From positions 434,001 through 498,000 of the forward strand of contig JABYQQ010000026.1 of the NCBI GenBank assembly GCA_022605405.1: a stretch of 64,000 nucleotides of DNA, in the 5' to 3' direction. How positions within the stretch are numbered: the stretch's first letter is position 1; every line of letters starts with the position of its first letter. The notes beneath the pieces were generated by a model. The model made no database searches. It saw only the letters and a program-made list of their open reading frames with translations, and had not been told where the DNA came from. A program made the position numbers and the translations under genes. Shown one piece after another: positions 43,516 through 54,500 of this stretch. This DNA is from Earliella scabrosa. Its lineage: Eukaryota > Basidiomycota > Agaricomycetes > Polyporales > Polyporaceae.

Positions 43516-45724
43516 ATGTCCGACGCAACTGTCCCCGCGCGAACTCGTCTGTCAAGTGAAGATGTGTGAGTGTTCAACTGAAATGCCTGGCCCTGGCGAA
43601 CGCTGACCAAACTCAGGGCGGAAATGAAACTCGGGGCCCTGCTGGTAACAGTCCTTGCTCCCCGACCACCCTCCCTCCGCAACTCACATTCGGTTGGTCT
43701 TGTAGTCGCTCATCGATGCCTGGGAAGCCGGCCCTCAACTCGGGGGCAAGAAAAAGCCCCCGAACACTGTCGACGAAGCCCGAGCGCATGTCCTTCGACG
43801 GGGCATCACCATCGACTGGACCTGGGCGCTCCTCACCTTACTCCGCCAGCAAGAATCGCGCGCGGTGAGACCCGGGGTCTCGCCTATACTCCGCACTGTA
43901 GATATGGTCGCTTGCCGTCTGGTACGCGAAGGGGAGATGAATATCCCGGCCAGAGTCGTATGTTTCCTGCCCACATCGTCACATTCACGCACCATCGAAC
44001 CTCGCCTTGCGTCCCTCCAGATACGTGAGATAGCAGGCTCTGGGGACGCCGAAAACGATACCTCCCCCCCCGCCGCGGGGGTCGGCGACTCCGCGCAGGT
44101 GCAGCAACGCGTTGGGTCGGAAGGGCAGTCGGCAGTGAGTCGGACTGTTTCCTGAGCTGAGGCTAATCTGACGATTAGGGACGCCCACGCAGGAGAAAGT
44201 GCAACGTACTTTCACCTCTGCCGGTGCCCTGATCGTCCAAGATGCCACAGAGGGCCGCGTCCGTGAGGTGTTGCAGACGCACGGTTTTGTGAGTGTCTTT
44301 GGGAAGGTATACAGCCCGGCCTACTCGCCCCTGACGCCCTAGCCCAGGTGGACTCCGATTATGAGATGAGCACCGCGTGCGAAGACGATGACTCGTCATC
44401 CACCTCCTCTTCTCACAGCGAAGACTGGGAGATTGCGAGTTCGGATTCCTGCCCTGAGTACGCGGGATTCAGTGGGGCTGGGACCCGCCGCCGAGGACAT
44501 GCGGTGAGTGGACTTCGGCTCCTCGCTGAGTGCCTGCGTGACATTGACCGGGCTTAGCGACGCGCAACGTACCTCGCGCGACCGGGCAACCCACGATGGC
44601 CGTCGGGCGAGGTCCTGCACGGGCGCGCCGCGGTTGGCCTATTTGGGGTGGACTACCGCCGCGACGCCGCTGTGGGTCGCTTCTTCTATGTAGCCTTGCA
44701 CGACCTTCCACTCCGGTACTACATCGAAGGAGGGTCAATGCGCGTCGATGCCGAGCCGCTGGCGAAGGCGTTTGCAGGTTCGATCATTGGAGAGGGAGGT
44801 GCGTATCGGATCACGACCGAGCTGTCCTACCAAATGTCATGCTGACGAACTAGATAGGAAACACCTATCTAAGTTTGCCCATCGAATGTGGTGGGACGCC
44901 GTGGAATCGACCCTTTGCAGCCATCGACAGTCGCGGAGAAGTGCGCATCTCGAAGGACATTTCGTATGTCACCGTGTCGATACTGTCCTCTGCGGCGTTA
45001 CCCCCAGGTCTGCCGGCTGCCGACATCGGACTGGAATTGCGACTCGACGCTGTAAGTGATACGATTATTGCGCCCGCGCCTGCCCCGCTCATCCGCCCTC
45101 CAGCCGGCCCAGTCCCTGGACCATGCGCAATGGGACGCGGCGCGGAAGAAGGCCGCACCTGAAGGCAGTGACTCAGATGACGATGTAGTCATCTTGCCTG
45201 GGCCGCCGCCTCCCGCCGCCGCGCCAGCGCGTCGCTCCGAGGTCGACGAGGCCACCGCCCGCGCGTTCCTCCAGTATGTGGACGAGTACAACGAGGGCGA
45301 GTACAAGAATCATCCCGTGGTGGCGGACATCCGTGCCACTGCCGCGAAGCACCAACCAGCGGAGATCGCTCGCGTGCTGGAGTGGCTCCACGTGGTGACC
45401 GACCTCCTCAGGCTAGAGTTTGTGGTCGAGCTGGACAACCAAGGGAGCGCCGCGACAACGGGGCGGGCCGCAGACGCCCCGCCGCCCCCGATCGCAGTTG
45501 AGACCATCACGCCTCAGATCGTCGGTCGATACCTTGGGCGGCGTGCAGCATGGGTGGAAGAGTGTGTGCGGTGTCAACGCTACCTCGACCTTCATCACGA
45601 TGAGGCCCGTCTCGAAGAGGTGTTGTCTGACCTACAGGAAGGGTCGGTCAATGTGCATGGCATGCTTGCGACGTTGCGCGAGGCTTTCGGGGGCGACGCT
45701 GAGGCGCAGATGGACGGCGAATGA
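43516..45724 (+). CDS. multi-exon unknown protein, paralogue of the gene at 23551-26346
   Basis: Exon 1 (43516-43565) is MSDATVPARTRLSSED. Exon 2 starts at 43617 and joins in phase to AEMKLGALL. The third exon gives SLIDAWEAGPQLGGKKKPPN and TVDEARAHVLRRGITIDWTW. Around 44640-44790 it has GVDYRRDAAVGRFFYVA and LPLRYYIEGGSMRVDAEPLA, closely parallel to the block at 25020-25170 in the other copy. The last exon (about 45150-45724) starts acidic (GSDSDDDVVILPGPPPP) and ends with ITPQIVGRYLGRRAAWVEEC and a helical tail, again matching the other copy in order. Function is unknown and I recognise no domain. Splice sites between 43900 and 44640 are only partly resolved. Spacing from the divergent neighbour is 891 bp. 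Confidence 0.6.
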
Positions 45725-48456
45725 TGACGGGGTGTTCTCATGTAGTATATAGCTACCTCCTTGAACGCCAGAATACACGTGCTACCGCTGTTCAAGCCTT
45801 ACCGTGTGTCACAATGACGAGGTAGCCACAGAGGAGCTCCAGAGACGACGGTCTGATGCCAGCGAGAGCAAGCTAGGGAGACGACCGCTGAGACTCAGGG
45901 ATCTGGTACGTGACCGAACGGCGGACAGAAAACCCCTGGATTACTAACGTGCTACCACCGACCATATGATCGTCCGAGGGGCAACCAAGGACCCGCGGAG
46001 TGGGATGGAGAATGCGTGTGGTCCCAATACTCGCCATGCGCTGGAGGGCGGATAGTCCATAAGTACTACGGTTGTCTGCACGTCGCGATTCGTCGAATGC
46101 GGGCGCTGCAATGCAGACGCGCAGGCGTTCGCCGTGCGAATCGTTGGTCAAGAGGGGCTGTGAGCGCTCGAGGAAGGCCGTCATTGAGACAGACGATGTC
46201 CGGAGTATCGCAAGGTGATGATGGGGAGAAGAATGACCAAACGGCACTGATCTACCGGTACACGCTTGCGAGAGACAAGGACGGAAGACTACGCGACGTC
46301 TGCGTCGCCCCCCCCTTGCGCGCGCAACCCAACAACCATGACTGTCGTGTGCGCCCTGCACCATCAGAGCACATCGCGCATCCTCACAGGGCAACCAAAA
46401 CTCCAGTCGGTGAGCTTGCGTGGACCATCGTGCCCGGTGACCCGCCAATTCCATCGGATGTCCGTCGAGGAAGTTGCGCCAGCGGAGCTCAACGTTGTCT
46501 GTAGGAGGCGGACGTTGGGAACTCGGTAAACCGTCCGCCCTAGTCCACGGCCCAGCTGAGCCAGGCGCGCAGATTTGAACCAGGACAACTGCGAGCACGG
46601 AGTTGTCCTGCGCGTCCTTGAAGAACTCCAGCAACGGTGTCCAAGCCCCGTGACGAACCATGAGATCCTAAGGGACACAGCACTGCCAAGTGAGGTGACG
46701 AGCAGTGCCAATGATGAGGGAGAGTCCTACCTTGAAAGCCGGAGAACAGTCAGTGTTCCATCGGCCGACATAGCGGGGGCCGATGGACCCAGGGCTATGG
46801 TTCCTGCCCGGAGTGTCCAGCGGACGACGGGCGTGCGTGATGCGCGAAGATTCGCGGAGCGCAAGCCTAGGGGAACCTGGTTCTTCTTTCACCCACTGCT
46901 CGCGCGCGAAGGGACGTTCCGACACAGGGTTCTGTCGCTCCACGGGCGACAGATCAATTTTGAGACCTGTGTGGGGGTCACCGGAAGGCACCGGGATGTG
47001 TACAGAGGCATGCTCACCTTGCTGCACCGCCTGGGTGCGGTCGGGAGCGATTGGGAGCGAACGCTGTTCCCCAGCTGCGAGCGAGTGAGTAACAGGTCGA
47101 GCACCGACGACACGGCCAGGAGGACGCCTACCCGACTTTCGCGCTCCGTATTGCAAGCGCTGCAGTGCCAGTCGCTCGCGAACGGGTACTATACCTGACG
47201 TAAGCCTCTGTTCCGACCGCATGAAGCGCATGCCATCCAACCTTCGTTCGGATTCCCGGTGGGGCGTGCCACACGTTTTGGATTGCGTCGTACGCGGTCA
47301 GAGGACCGCGTCTGCTGATCGGTGTCGACGGGGAGCGAATTTAACGCAGCTTCTCGGGCCCTGCGCCTGGCCAGCCAAGGGGGGATAGTGATTTCAACAA
47401 CCCACGCGCCTGTGCGTCCTAAGTAAACGCGGGTCCCACTTGTGAATGACACCTGCTCCAGGGCGAGAACATGACTGACCACGGTTCTGGGGTGCGGCAG
47501 TAGCCGGAGGCGCCTCACGAGGATTGTCTGAGGCTATGAAGGGGTGTCAGGAAGCCAATAGGCCGCAGGTGGAAGGCGGGAGGAGGCACTACTTACGCGG
47601 AGGAGTCACGTACGACAGGCTCTGCCGATACACACGAGGGGGGCTCGCCGTTCGCTCAAGTTGTTCCACGGAATCTGGACTGCGTCATTTCCTGCCTGAA
47701 CCTGAACTGAACGGCCACGAACCCATGGATGGCGCGTGCGCGCGGGACAACAGAGTCAACTGCACGAGTGGACGCGAGGCCTCCGAGGGGATGCTCGGGC
47801 AAGCCGCCGCTAAGGCGACGTAGACCCATGGTTACTAGTAGGGCGACAGCATATCCTGACATCAGGGGGATGCGGTCCGGCAGAGAGTATGTGATCGGGA
47901 GGCCGCCGGAGGTGCCTGCTTCGCCGCTAGGGCGATCTATGGTGGCGGCGCGCTGGCAGACACTGTTATCATGCGTTGTACGCGGCGCGGACAATGCCCC
48001 GCGTGTGTTTCTACATACCTGATCGCTGGGCGACGCCTGTGTCTTGTGTCACGAACGTGTATCCCAACGGGATACTGCGCGTAGTGAACCATGCAGACCG
48101 TAAGCTCGCTAGGGAGGGTGGCACGGACATACCAGTGAATGCCTGTAACTCGGAAGAAATTCCCACGACATCGCCACGTGGTTACGAAGGTGGCGGTTTG
48201 GGAGAACTCCTGAGGGCGTGGCTCGGCCCCTGGCGACTTTGCAAGGAGCAGACACGCGCAGATGTCCCAGCGCTGAGGAGCACGCGACTAATTTGCATAG
48301 CTGCTGAGAGGGCAGCTGAGAGCGCTGCTGAGCGGTGGTAAACGTCAGCGACACACGGGGCGTGCCACGGCAGTGTGAACCAATAGGGCACACCCACGAA
48401 AACATGCAAGGAGAGCCCAACCCAGCTCAAGTTGAATAACATACATTGCGCTACTA
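45725..48456. other. 2.7-kb region without a supported gene
   Basis: Open frames of up to 262 codons occur on both strands (for example minus 46661-45873 and plus 46575-47198) and overlap each other. None shows a coherent domain or intron model. The region is GC-rich, which lengthens chance open frames. It may hold decayed remnants. Nothing is assigned. Confidence 0.35.
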
Positions 48457-50948
48457 CTAAGCTACAACCTCACGCGGTAGTCGCAATTCCTCCACCGGGA
48501 CGGTCCGTGGATGCTTTCCCCTTTTTGCGGGGACGGCGAGGCGGAACTCGTTCAAGATCATGATCATTTCGTCGAGGAAGAAGTCATGATGATAGTCCGT
48601 CATCTCGCGCACGATGGGTCCAAAGTCACCAAACCGCACGTTCACCTGCTCGCATGCAGAAGAGTTCCACAACCAGTCCCCGTTCTCGTCCAAGAGCTCG
48701 GCGAACGCGGCGGGATTGCAGTTCCGAGCGCAAAATCCGTCCGACTCCTTGTGCTTCGTGACAGCGTGGAACACGTCCACAACCATGCCGATGGAGGTGA
48801 ACCATTTCTCCCCTATGGCGCGAAGGTGTTCCAGAAGGTTGCAGTTGTTGTCGTAGAAGATAAACGAAGGGAGAGCCCGAGGAAAGTACTTAGGGAACAC
48901 GGCCTCCAGGAAGTCCTGCGCAGTAAGATGGGTTAGCATTGCGTGTGTGGGGGGCGAAATGTGACTGCCACGTACATGTACATTGCCGACGCCTTCGGAC
49001 TCGTAGAAGGTGGCGCGTGCAATGATGACTCCGCATGGGCGCACCAGGAGTTGCTCGTTATGCGTCCACTTCCGTGTGATGCACCCCTTCAACCGAGGAG
49101 GCGTTACACCCTTCACGCGGGACTTACCCTTGCGATTGGTGCCCTTGCGACGTCTACCAGAGGTCTCGGGGGGTTGTGCGCGCTGCACTGCGCCAGGGGG
49201 CGCATCCAGCGCAGTGGCCAAAGTCGGCGGAGAACTCGAAGGCTGTGCGCCATCGCCGGGGGCCACGTTAGAAGTTGACATCGCAGAAGTTGGGGCGCAC
49301 TGCGTGCGCGCTCGGGCGGGGTCAGCGTCAGCCTCCAGCGCAGGGCCTGGATGGGGAGAACGTGGGGGTGAAGACGCGATGGTGCGTTGGGGGGAGGCTG
49401 GAGGGCGTTCTCGATTCACCGCTTCGTCCATGATTGCGAGCGCCTCGGCAACGGCTGCTTCATCAAGGATTGAATCTGACGCGTTCATCTGGCTCGTCTG
49501 GGTGCTGGTGGTCGATCCATCGCCCGAGGTGAGGAGGTCCGTGAGCTCGTTCAGATCGAGATCCATGCGGGTGACTCGGCGCGTCTCGGACTGAGGGAAT
49601 TTGTGCTTGTCTAGGCGGCGGCTCAACTTGTAGAAAGCCTGACCGCGAGCACGCTTATCCAACTCGTATTGACGATGGTCTTGGAGTTCGCATGTCCGCA
49701 TGCCGTCCGACACCGGTCGCTGACAGTCATCCATGCCGCACAGTCGATCTTTGCCCTTGTGATGGGGGCAAAAGCGATCACGAGGAGAGGCCAGAGGGCG
49801 CGTGCACAGAGCCACTGCGCAACGTGGATGGCCGATACAAATGCCGTCCATGACGACCGCCGATGTGCGTCCTGGTGAAGGCATGTCAACGGGCCAAGGC
49901 TACGGGATGGGCGACGAAATGATAACATACTCCACTCTCCGCCCTCGACCGAAGGAGGATATATTTTCTCGCAGTCGTCGCAGGCGTGGGCCCACGCAGG
50001 TTGCCGCGTCCCGACCATGTATGTATTGCGAGCGCGCAAGGCCCCTGTGAAGCGATCGGCCTGCTTGCCGCGGTGAGGGACTACCAGCTGATTCCCCAAT
50101 CGCACGTGATGGAGGAGCAAACCGTGGAGGTAGAACGCGTTCCAGACGATGTCGCCTGTCAGATCCTGACGGTCAGGATCAGCGCTGACGCCAAGATTGT
50201 ACATGCGTGCTATGGTGTCTCCAGACGCCCTTGAAAATGCCATGAGCGTGTGTGGGACGCGACTAGAGCGGATGAGAATCTTACTGCGCAAATGCCATTT
50301 GCATGCGGAACATGTTGACCAACTCCTTGTCGACGTAGGCATGTTCCGTTGCCTCCAAATGCTCGGGGACCCCGGGGAGATACTCTCGCGTGGCGTCTGG
50401 ACGTTCGGCGTGGGTGACACTGTAGTTTGGTCTATACGTAGTCTTACATCCTGGGCCCCACAGTCTCAAGTCAGTCGCGGCAACGAGCCCATAGGGAAAG
50501 TCAAACGAGATAAGACTTGCCTCTACAGTACAGCGTCACAATGCGTATGGGCACGACACCACGCCGCCGAGTGAAGAGATGGCCAGGGTACCCTTCTCTT
50601 TCCATTTCGAGCGGTTTGCCTCTTTGGCGACAGGCTGGGTTTTCGCAGCATGAGAAAGGGGACACAACAATCACGGCGCCTAGTGGCAGATCATTAGTGG
50701 GAGCTCTCAGGAAAGTGAAGCTGGCAACATACCGAGCTGATGATAGGGCGCGATCACAGAGACCCTGTGTTCGAGGGTGGTAGAAGGCAGCATCGGGGGA
50801 GTGCCCGCCATGAGAATGGGTCCGAGAGCATTCCAGAGAACGTCTATGTCACCGAGCGGTAGGACGGCTGTCGAGCTGAGCAAGGCGCGCACGTTGGTAG
50901 GCAGACGAGGGAGGCCTTGCGTCGTTCACGGGGCGACAAGCCGAATTA
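48457..50948 (-). pseudogene. second KDZ-type gene with CxC5 and CxC6 cysteine clusters, main part; split by a copia insertion
   Basis: Minus-strand exons from about 50928 read GLPRLPTNVRALLSSTAVLP, then IVVSPFSCCENPACRQRGKP with LFTRRRGVVP and VTLYCR (CxC5-like). They continue GCKTTYRPNYSVTHAERP and NMFRMQMAFAQ and, after an intron ending near 50236, DTIARMYNLGVSADPDRQDL. The next block has HACDDCEKIYP, then VVMDGICIGHPRCAV, CPHHKGKDRLCGMDDCQRPV and the following CELQDH (CxC6-like). After a long linker the catalytic-type core is WTHNEQLLVRPCGVIIARAT, FIFYDNNCNLLEHL, VVDVFHAVTKHKESDGFCAR and LWNSSACEQVNVRFGDFGPI, ending EMIMILNEFRL; the stop is at 48457. This order is known from KDZ elements of agaricomycetes. 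The first exon is now 6.4 kb away (57365-57573), beyond the copia element. Confidence 0.8.
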
Positions 50949-50953
50949 GAGGA
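50949..50953. repeat. target-site duplication, left copy (GAGGA)
   Basis: The five bases GAGGA immediately precede the terminal TG of the LTR at 50954. The identical pentamer follows the other LTR at 57360-57364. Confidence 0.95.
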
Positions 50954-51545
50954 TGATGGAGTGAGAACCTGTGAGGCGATGTCGCAAGCGACTAGTAAGT
51001 GAGCGGACAGACAAGTCCTCAGTCAGTGAGTGAAAGACTGTATTAGCATAATGCCAAGTACCTAGTAAGTGAGCGGACAGACAAGCTACACAGGTACTTG
51101 TAAGTAAGAGCATATGAACGCATAGGTAAGACGAGTACTTACTCCTCAGTCAGTGAGTGAAAGACTGAGGAGACGAGTCCCAGAGAGTCCTCCTTATATA
51201 CCGTAAAGGAGCTGCATGAGTAAGCGATAGTAAGGAGGGCATGTGATGTGTCTGAGTCAGAGTGAGTCGAGGATGAGTAAGGAGCGACGAAGGATGACTC
51301 AGACAGAACAAAGATAACGACAAATGGAGAACAAAGTATGGTCACAAGGACGATCTGAAACAGTCTAAGAAGAGTCCGGAGCGTAGAAGAACGCACTGGA
51401 ATGGACTGGACAAAAGAGAAGCCTAGTAACCATATGTATCGTACAACGTATACCTAATATGGAAAGAAAGAAGCACAGCCTAAGATCTATCGTAAGAAGC
51501 AGTGCCCATAGCGCCTAATGCGCGTCTATAGTCCATAGTTCAACA
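50954..51545 (-). repeat. LTR of the copia element (3' LTR relative to its coding strand), 592 bp
   Basis: It starts TGATGGAG and ends TTCAACA on the plus strand. Read by eye, it is identical base for base to 56768-57359, at a constant offset of 5,814 bp. Within it a 24-bp block beginning CTAGTAAGTGAGCGG occurs at 50992 and 51062, and another beginning CCTCAGTCAGTGAG occurs at 51017 and 51144. Confidence 0.97.
51191..51200 (-). promoter_or_regulatory. TATA box in the downstream LTR
   Basis: The minus strand reads TATATAAGGA. It is the same element as at 57005-57014; in this copy it would drive transcription out of the retrotransposon into the interrupted KDZ gene. Confidence 0.6.
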
Positions 51546-51554
51546 CTCCCACTC
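51546..51554 (-). other. polypurine tract of the copia element
   Basis: The minus strand reads GAGTGGGAG directly before the LTR start TGTTGAAC. This is the expected place and composition for the plus-strand DNA primer. Confidence 0.75.
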
Positions 51555-51556
51555 GT

Positions 51557-54500
51557 TCAAGACGCGGAGGAAGAAATGAGACCGGAGTGCTGTACGAAGT
51601 AGTCTACCACAGAGAAGGTGACATTCTTCGTTAGCGCATCTGCCAGATTCTCCTTGCTCGCGATGTAATAGATGTCCATACTCCCACTGGCGAGATACTC
51701 GCGCACAAAATGGTAGTGGACCTCTATGTGCTTGGTACGCCTGTCGATGGCTGGGTTCTCAGAGAGGAAGATCGCGCCATGGTTATCCATACACATGGGC
51801 GTAGACGCACTCATGTCGTCCCCTAACTCATCTCCAAACGTCCTTAGCCACATCATCTGACGGCTGGTGTCTGACGCTGCCTTGTATTCCGCCTCAGTAG
51901 AAGAGAGCGAAATCGTCGGCTGCCGTCGCGACGCCCATGAGATTGCGCCACCTGCCATCTTGAAGATGAAGCCAGTTTGCGAGTGCCTATCATCGCGATC
52001 CTCTGCCCAGTCTGAATCGGAAAACGCGATCAAACCGGCATTAGACGCTCCGTCATAGCGCAGACGATAATGTGAAGTCCCCCGGAGATAGCGAAGCACG
52101 TATTGGAGATAGTGAAGATGTGCTTCCGAGGGGTTAGCGCTGTATTTACCGAGACGGCTGATGGCAAACGCGATGTCGGGTCGCGTCCCAAGACAGGCAT
52201 AGAGAAGACTGCCCATCAAGCTCTGGAAACGCTTGAGAAGTTTTGCCGATGCCTCCGTCTGAGCGGCTTCGAGCACGGCACCAGAGGGAAGAGGAGTGCG
52301 CACAGGCGTACAGTTAGCCATCTGATGGTTCTCCAGAATAGCCTCGATGTACTCTTCCTGGTCGATGTCGAGTGTCTTAGCTTGACGATCTCGACGTATG
52401 CGTAGACCAAGGAATCGCTGTACCGGACCTAAGTCCGTCATCTTGTACTGCTTGCCTAGCGCCTTCTTGACCTTGTCAATCTGTACACGACTTTTCCCCA
52501 TGAGAAGTAGGTCGTCGACATACAAGACAATGATAGTGACATGATCAGGGTCTGAATCCCCCCTTTGTCGGCGATATACGTAGACTCCGGCATCAGAGTA
52601 CGTCCGAACAAATCCCTGTTGGACGAGCGAGTCGTGGATTTTGACATTCCACTGGCGCGAGGCTTGCTTGAGACCGTAGATGGCCTTCTTAAGCAGACAA
52701 ACGTGATCCTCTTTGCCTTTCGCGACCCACCCTTCCGGTTGTTCCATGTAGACCTCCTCGTCAAGGTCGCCATTGAGGAACGCAGTCTTTACATCCATCG
52801 CGTCGACGTCCCAGTCCTCTAGGGCAGCATGCGCAAAGAGATAACGGATGGACTCGAAACGAGCGACGGGTGAGAAGGTTTCGTGGTAATCCTTCCCATA
52901 GACCTGCGTGAATCCCCTAGCTACAAGACGTGCTTTGTAGCGACCATCTGACTTCCGATCATAGACCCAACGGCATGTGACGACGGATCGGTCCTTTGGG
53001 CGAGGAACCAAGACCCATGTCTTATTAGCCATTAGTGATTCGTACTCTGCTCGCTCAGCCGCTTTCCAATGTTCGCGATCCGGTCTAGCCATGGCATCCT
53101 TATGGTGCTCAGGAATACCAGACTTATACCGGGAGTAATGGATAAACGCGAGTATTGATTGTGCCTCAGCCTGTTCACCATCCGCATCGGTCCTAGCATC
53201 TATCTGAGCGGGAGGTTCATCACCGTACACGTTGTCCTCGGTCCGTGCCTTTGAAGGGACACCCTTGGTCTGTCGCTCAGAGCGACGAGGAGGAGGGGCA
53301 TCTCCTGCGGCAGGAGGATGACGTCCGCGACGATGATTCGGCTTAGGAATCTGAGCGGGAGGCGGCGGAGGCTGTTGTGGTTGCGGCGGCTGTGGTTCAG
53401 CTTCGGGCGGAGCAGGAGCAGGGTCTTGTGGCGGAGCGGGAGGAGGAGGTTCGTCGTTATCACGAGGAACAGGGAGATCAACATCGTCATTGGAAGAATC
53501 CTCTGACGGTTGAGTAGGGAACGGACTGTCGTCGGGGGTAGCGCGACGAGTGCCGGTGTCTGCACGTGCAGGAAATACGTCCTCATCGAAGATCACATCG
53601 CGAGATACTTCGACTTGGCGGGCAGTCGGGTTCCATAGACGATACCCCTTTGAACCCGGTTCATAGCCCACAAACGTCCTCTCGACTGCCTTCACGTCGA
53701 GCTTCCCATGACGCTTGTCCTTCTGTACGTGAACATAGGCTTTGCACCCAAACACACGGAAGTATGAGACGTCCGGCTTCTTACCAGACCAAAGTGTGAT
53801 GGGGCATTGCCATTTGAGTCGTTTCATGGGCTGACGGTTGTAGATGTGAACGGCTGCTTCAAGTGCGAGTTTCCAGAAACCATGAGGGAGTCCGGCGTGG
53901 TGAAGCATACAGAGTGACTTCTCCTCAATGGTCCGGTTGAAGCGTTCAGCACGTCCATTCTGCTGAGGTGAGCCAGGCAACGTCTTATCGTGCTCGATCC
54001 CGAATTCGCGTAGCAATGACTCGAACGAATCGGACAGATATTCCCCCCCTCGATCGGATCGTACCTTCTTGATCTTACGACCGGTCTGTGTCTCAGCCCA
54101 GGCTTTGTACTCCTTGAAAGCGGCCTCCTGATCGGATTTACGCTTCAGGCAGTAGACACAGGCGAGACCGGTGTAGTCATCGATGAAGGTGCAGAAGTAG
54201 CTGTAACCACCAATCGAGGTGCTCATCGGCCCAGCGACATCCATGTGGACGAGTTCGCATGGTTCCGAGGCGCGTTTCGAAGACGGAGGGAACGGACGGC
54301 GATGCATTTTGCCTTTCGCGCATCCTTCGCATGGTTTGTCCGATGAACTAGAGTCAATGCCATCTACACCGTTGACTGCATCAGGAAGACGCTTGACCGC
54401 TTCCTTGCCAGGATGACCCCAGCGACGATGAGCAAGGTCGTGATCGAGTGTAGTGTGGGACGCAGCATTGAGATCACGTTCGGCATTCTCAAGCAGAAAG

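Noticed and set aside
45873..46661. A 262-codon minus-strand frame
   Set aside because: No domain, low-complexity Arg/Ser composition and overlapping open frames on the other strand; most likely a chance frame in GC-rich DNA.
51139..51396. An 85-codon minus-strand open frame found identically again at 56953-57210
   Set aside because: It lies wholly inside the LTR and is duplicated only because the LTRs are identical; it overlaps the TATA box and has no protein features.
52103..52405. Plus-strand open frames opposite the copia Gag-Pol gene (for example 52103-52405, 55304-55846)
   Set aside because: They are antisense shadows of a clearly coding minus-strand frame.
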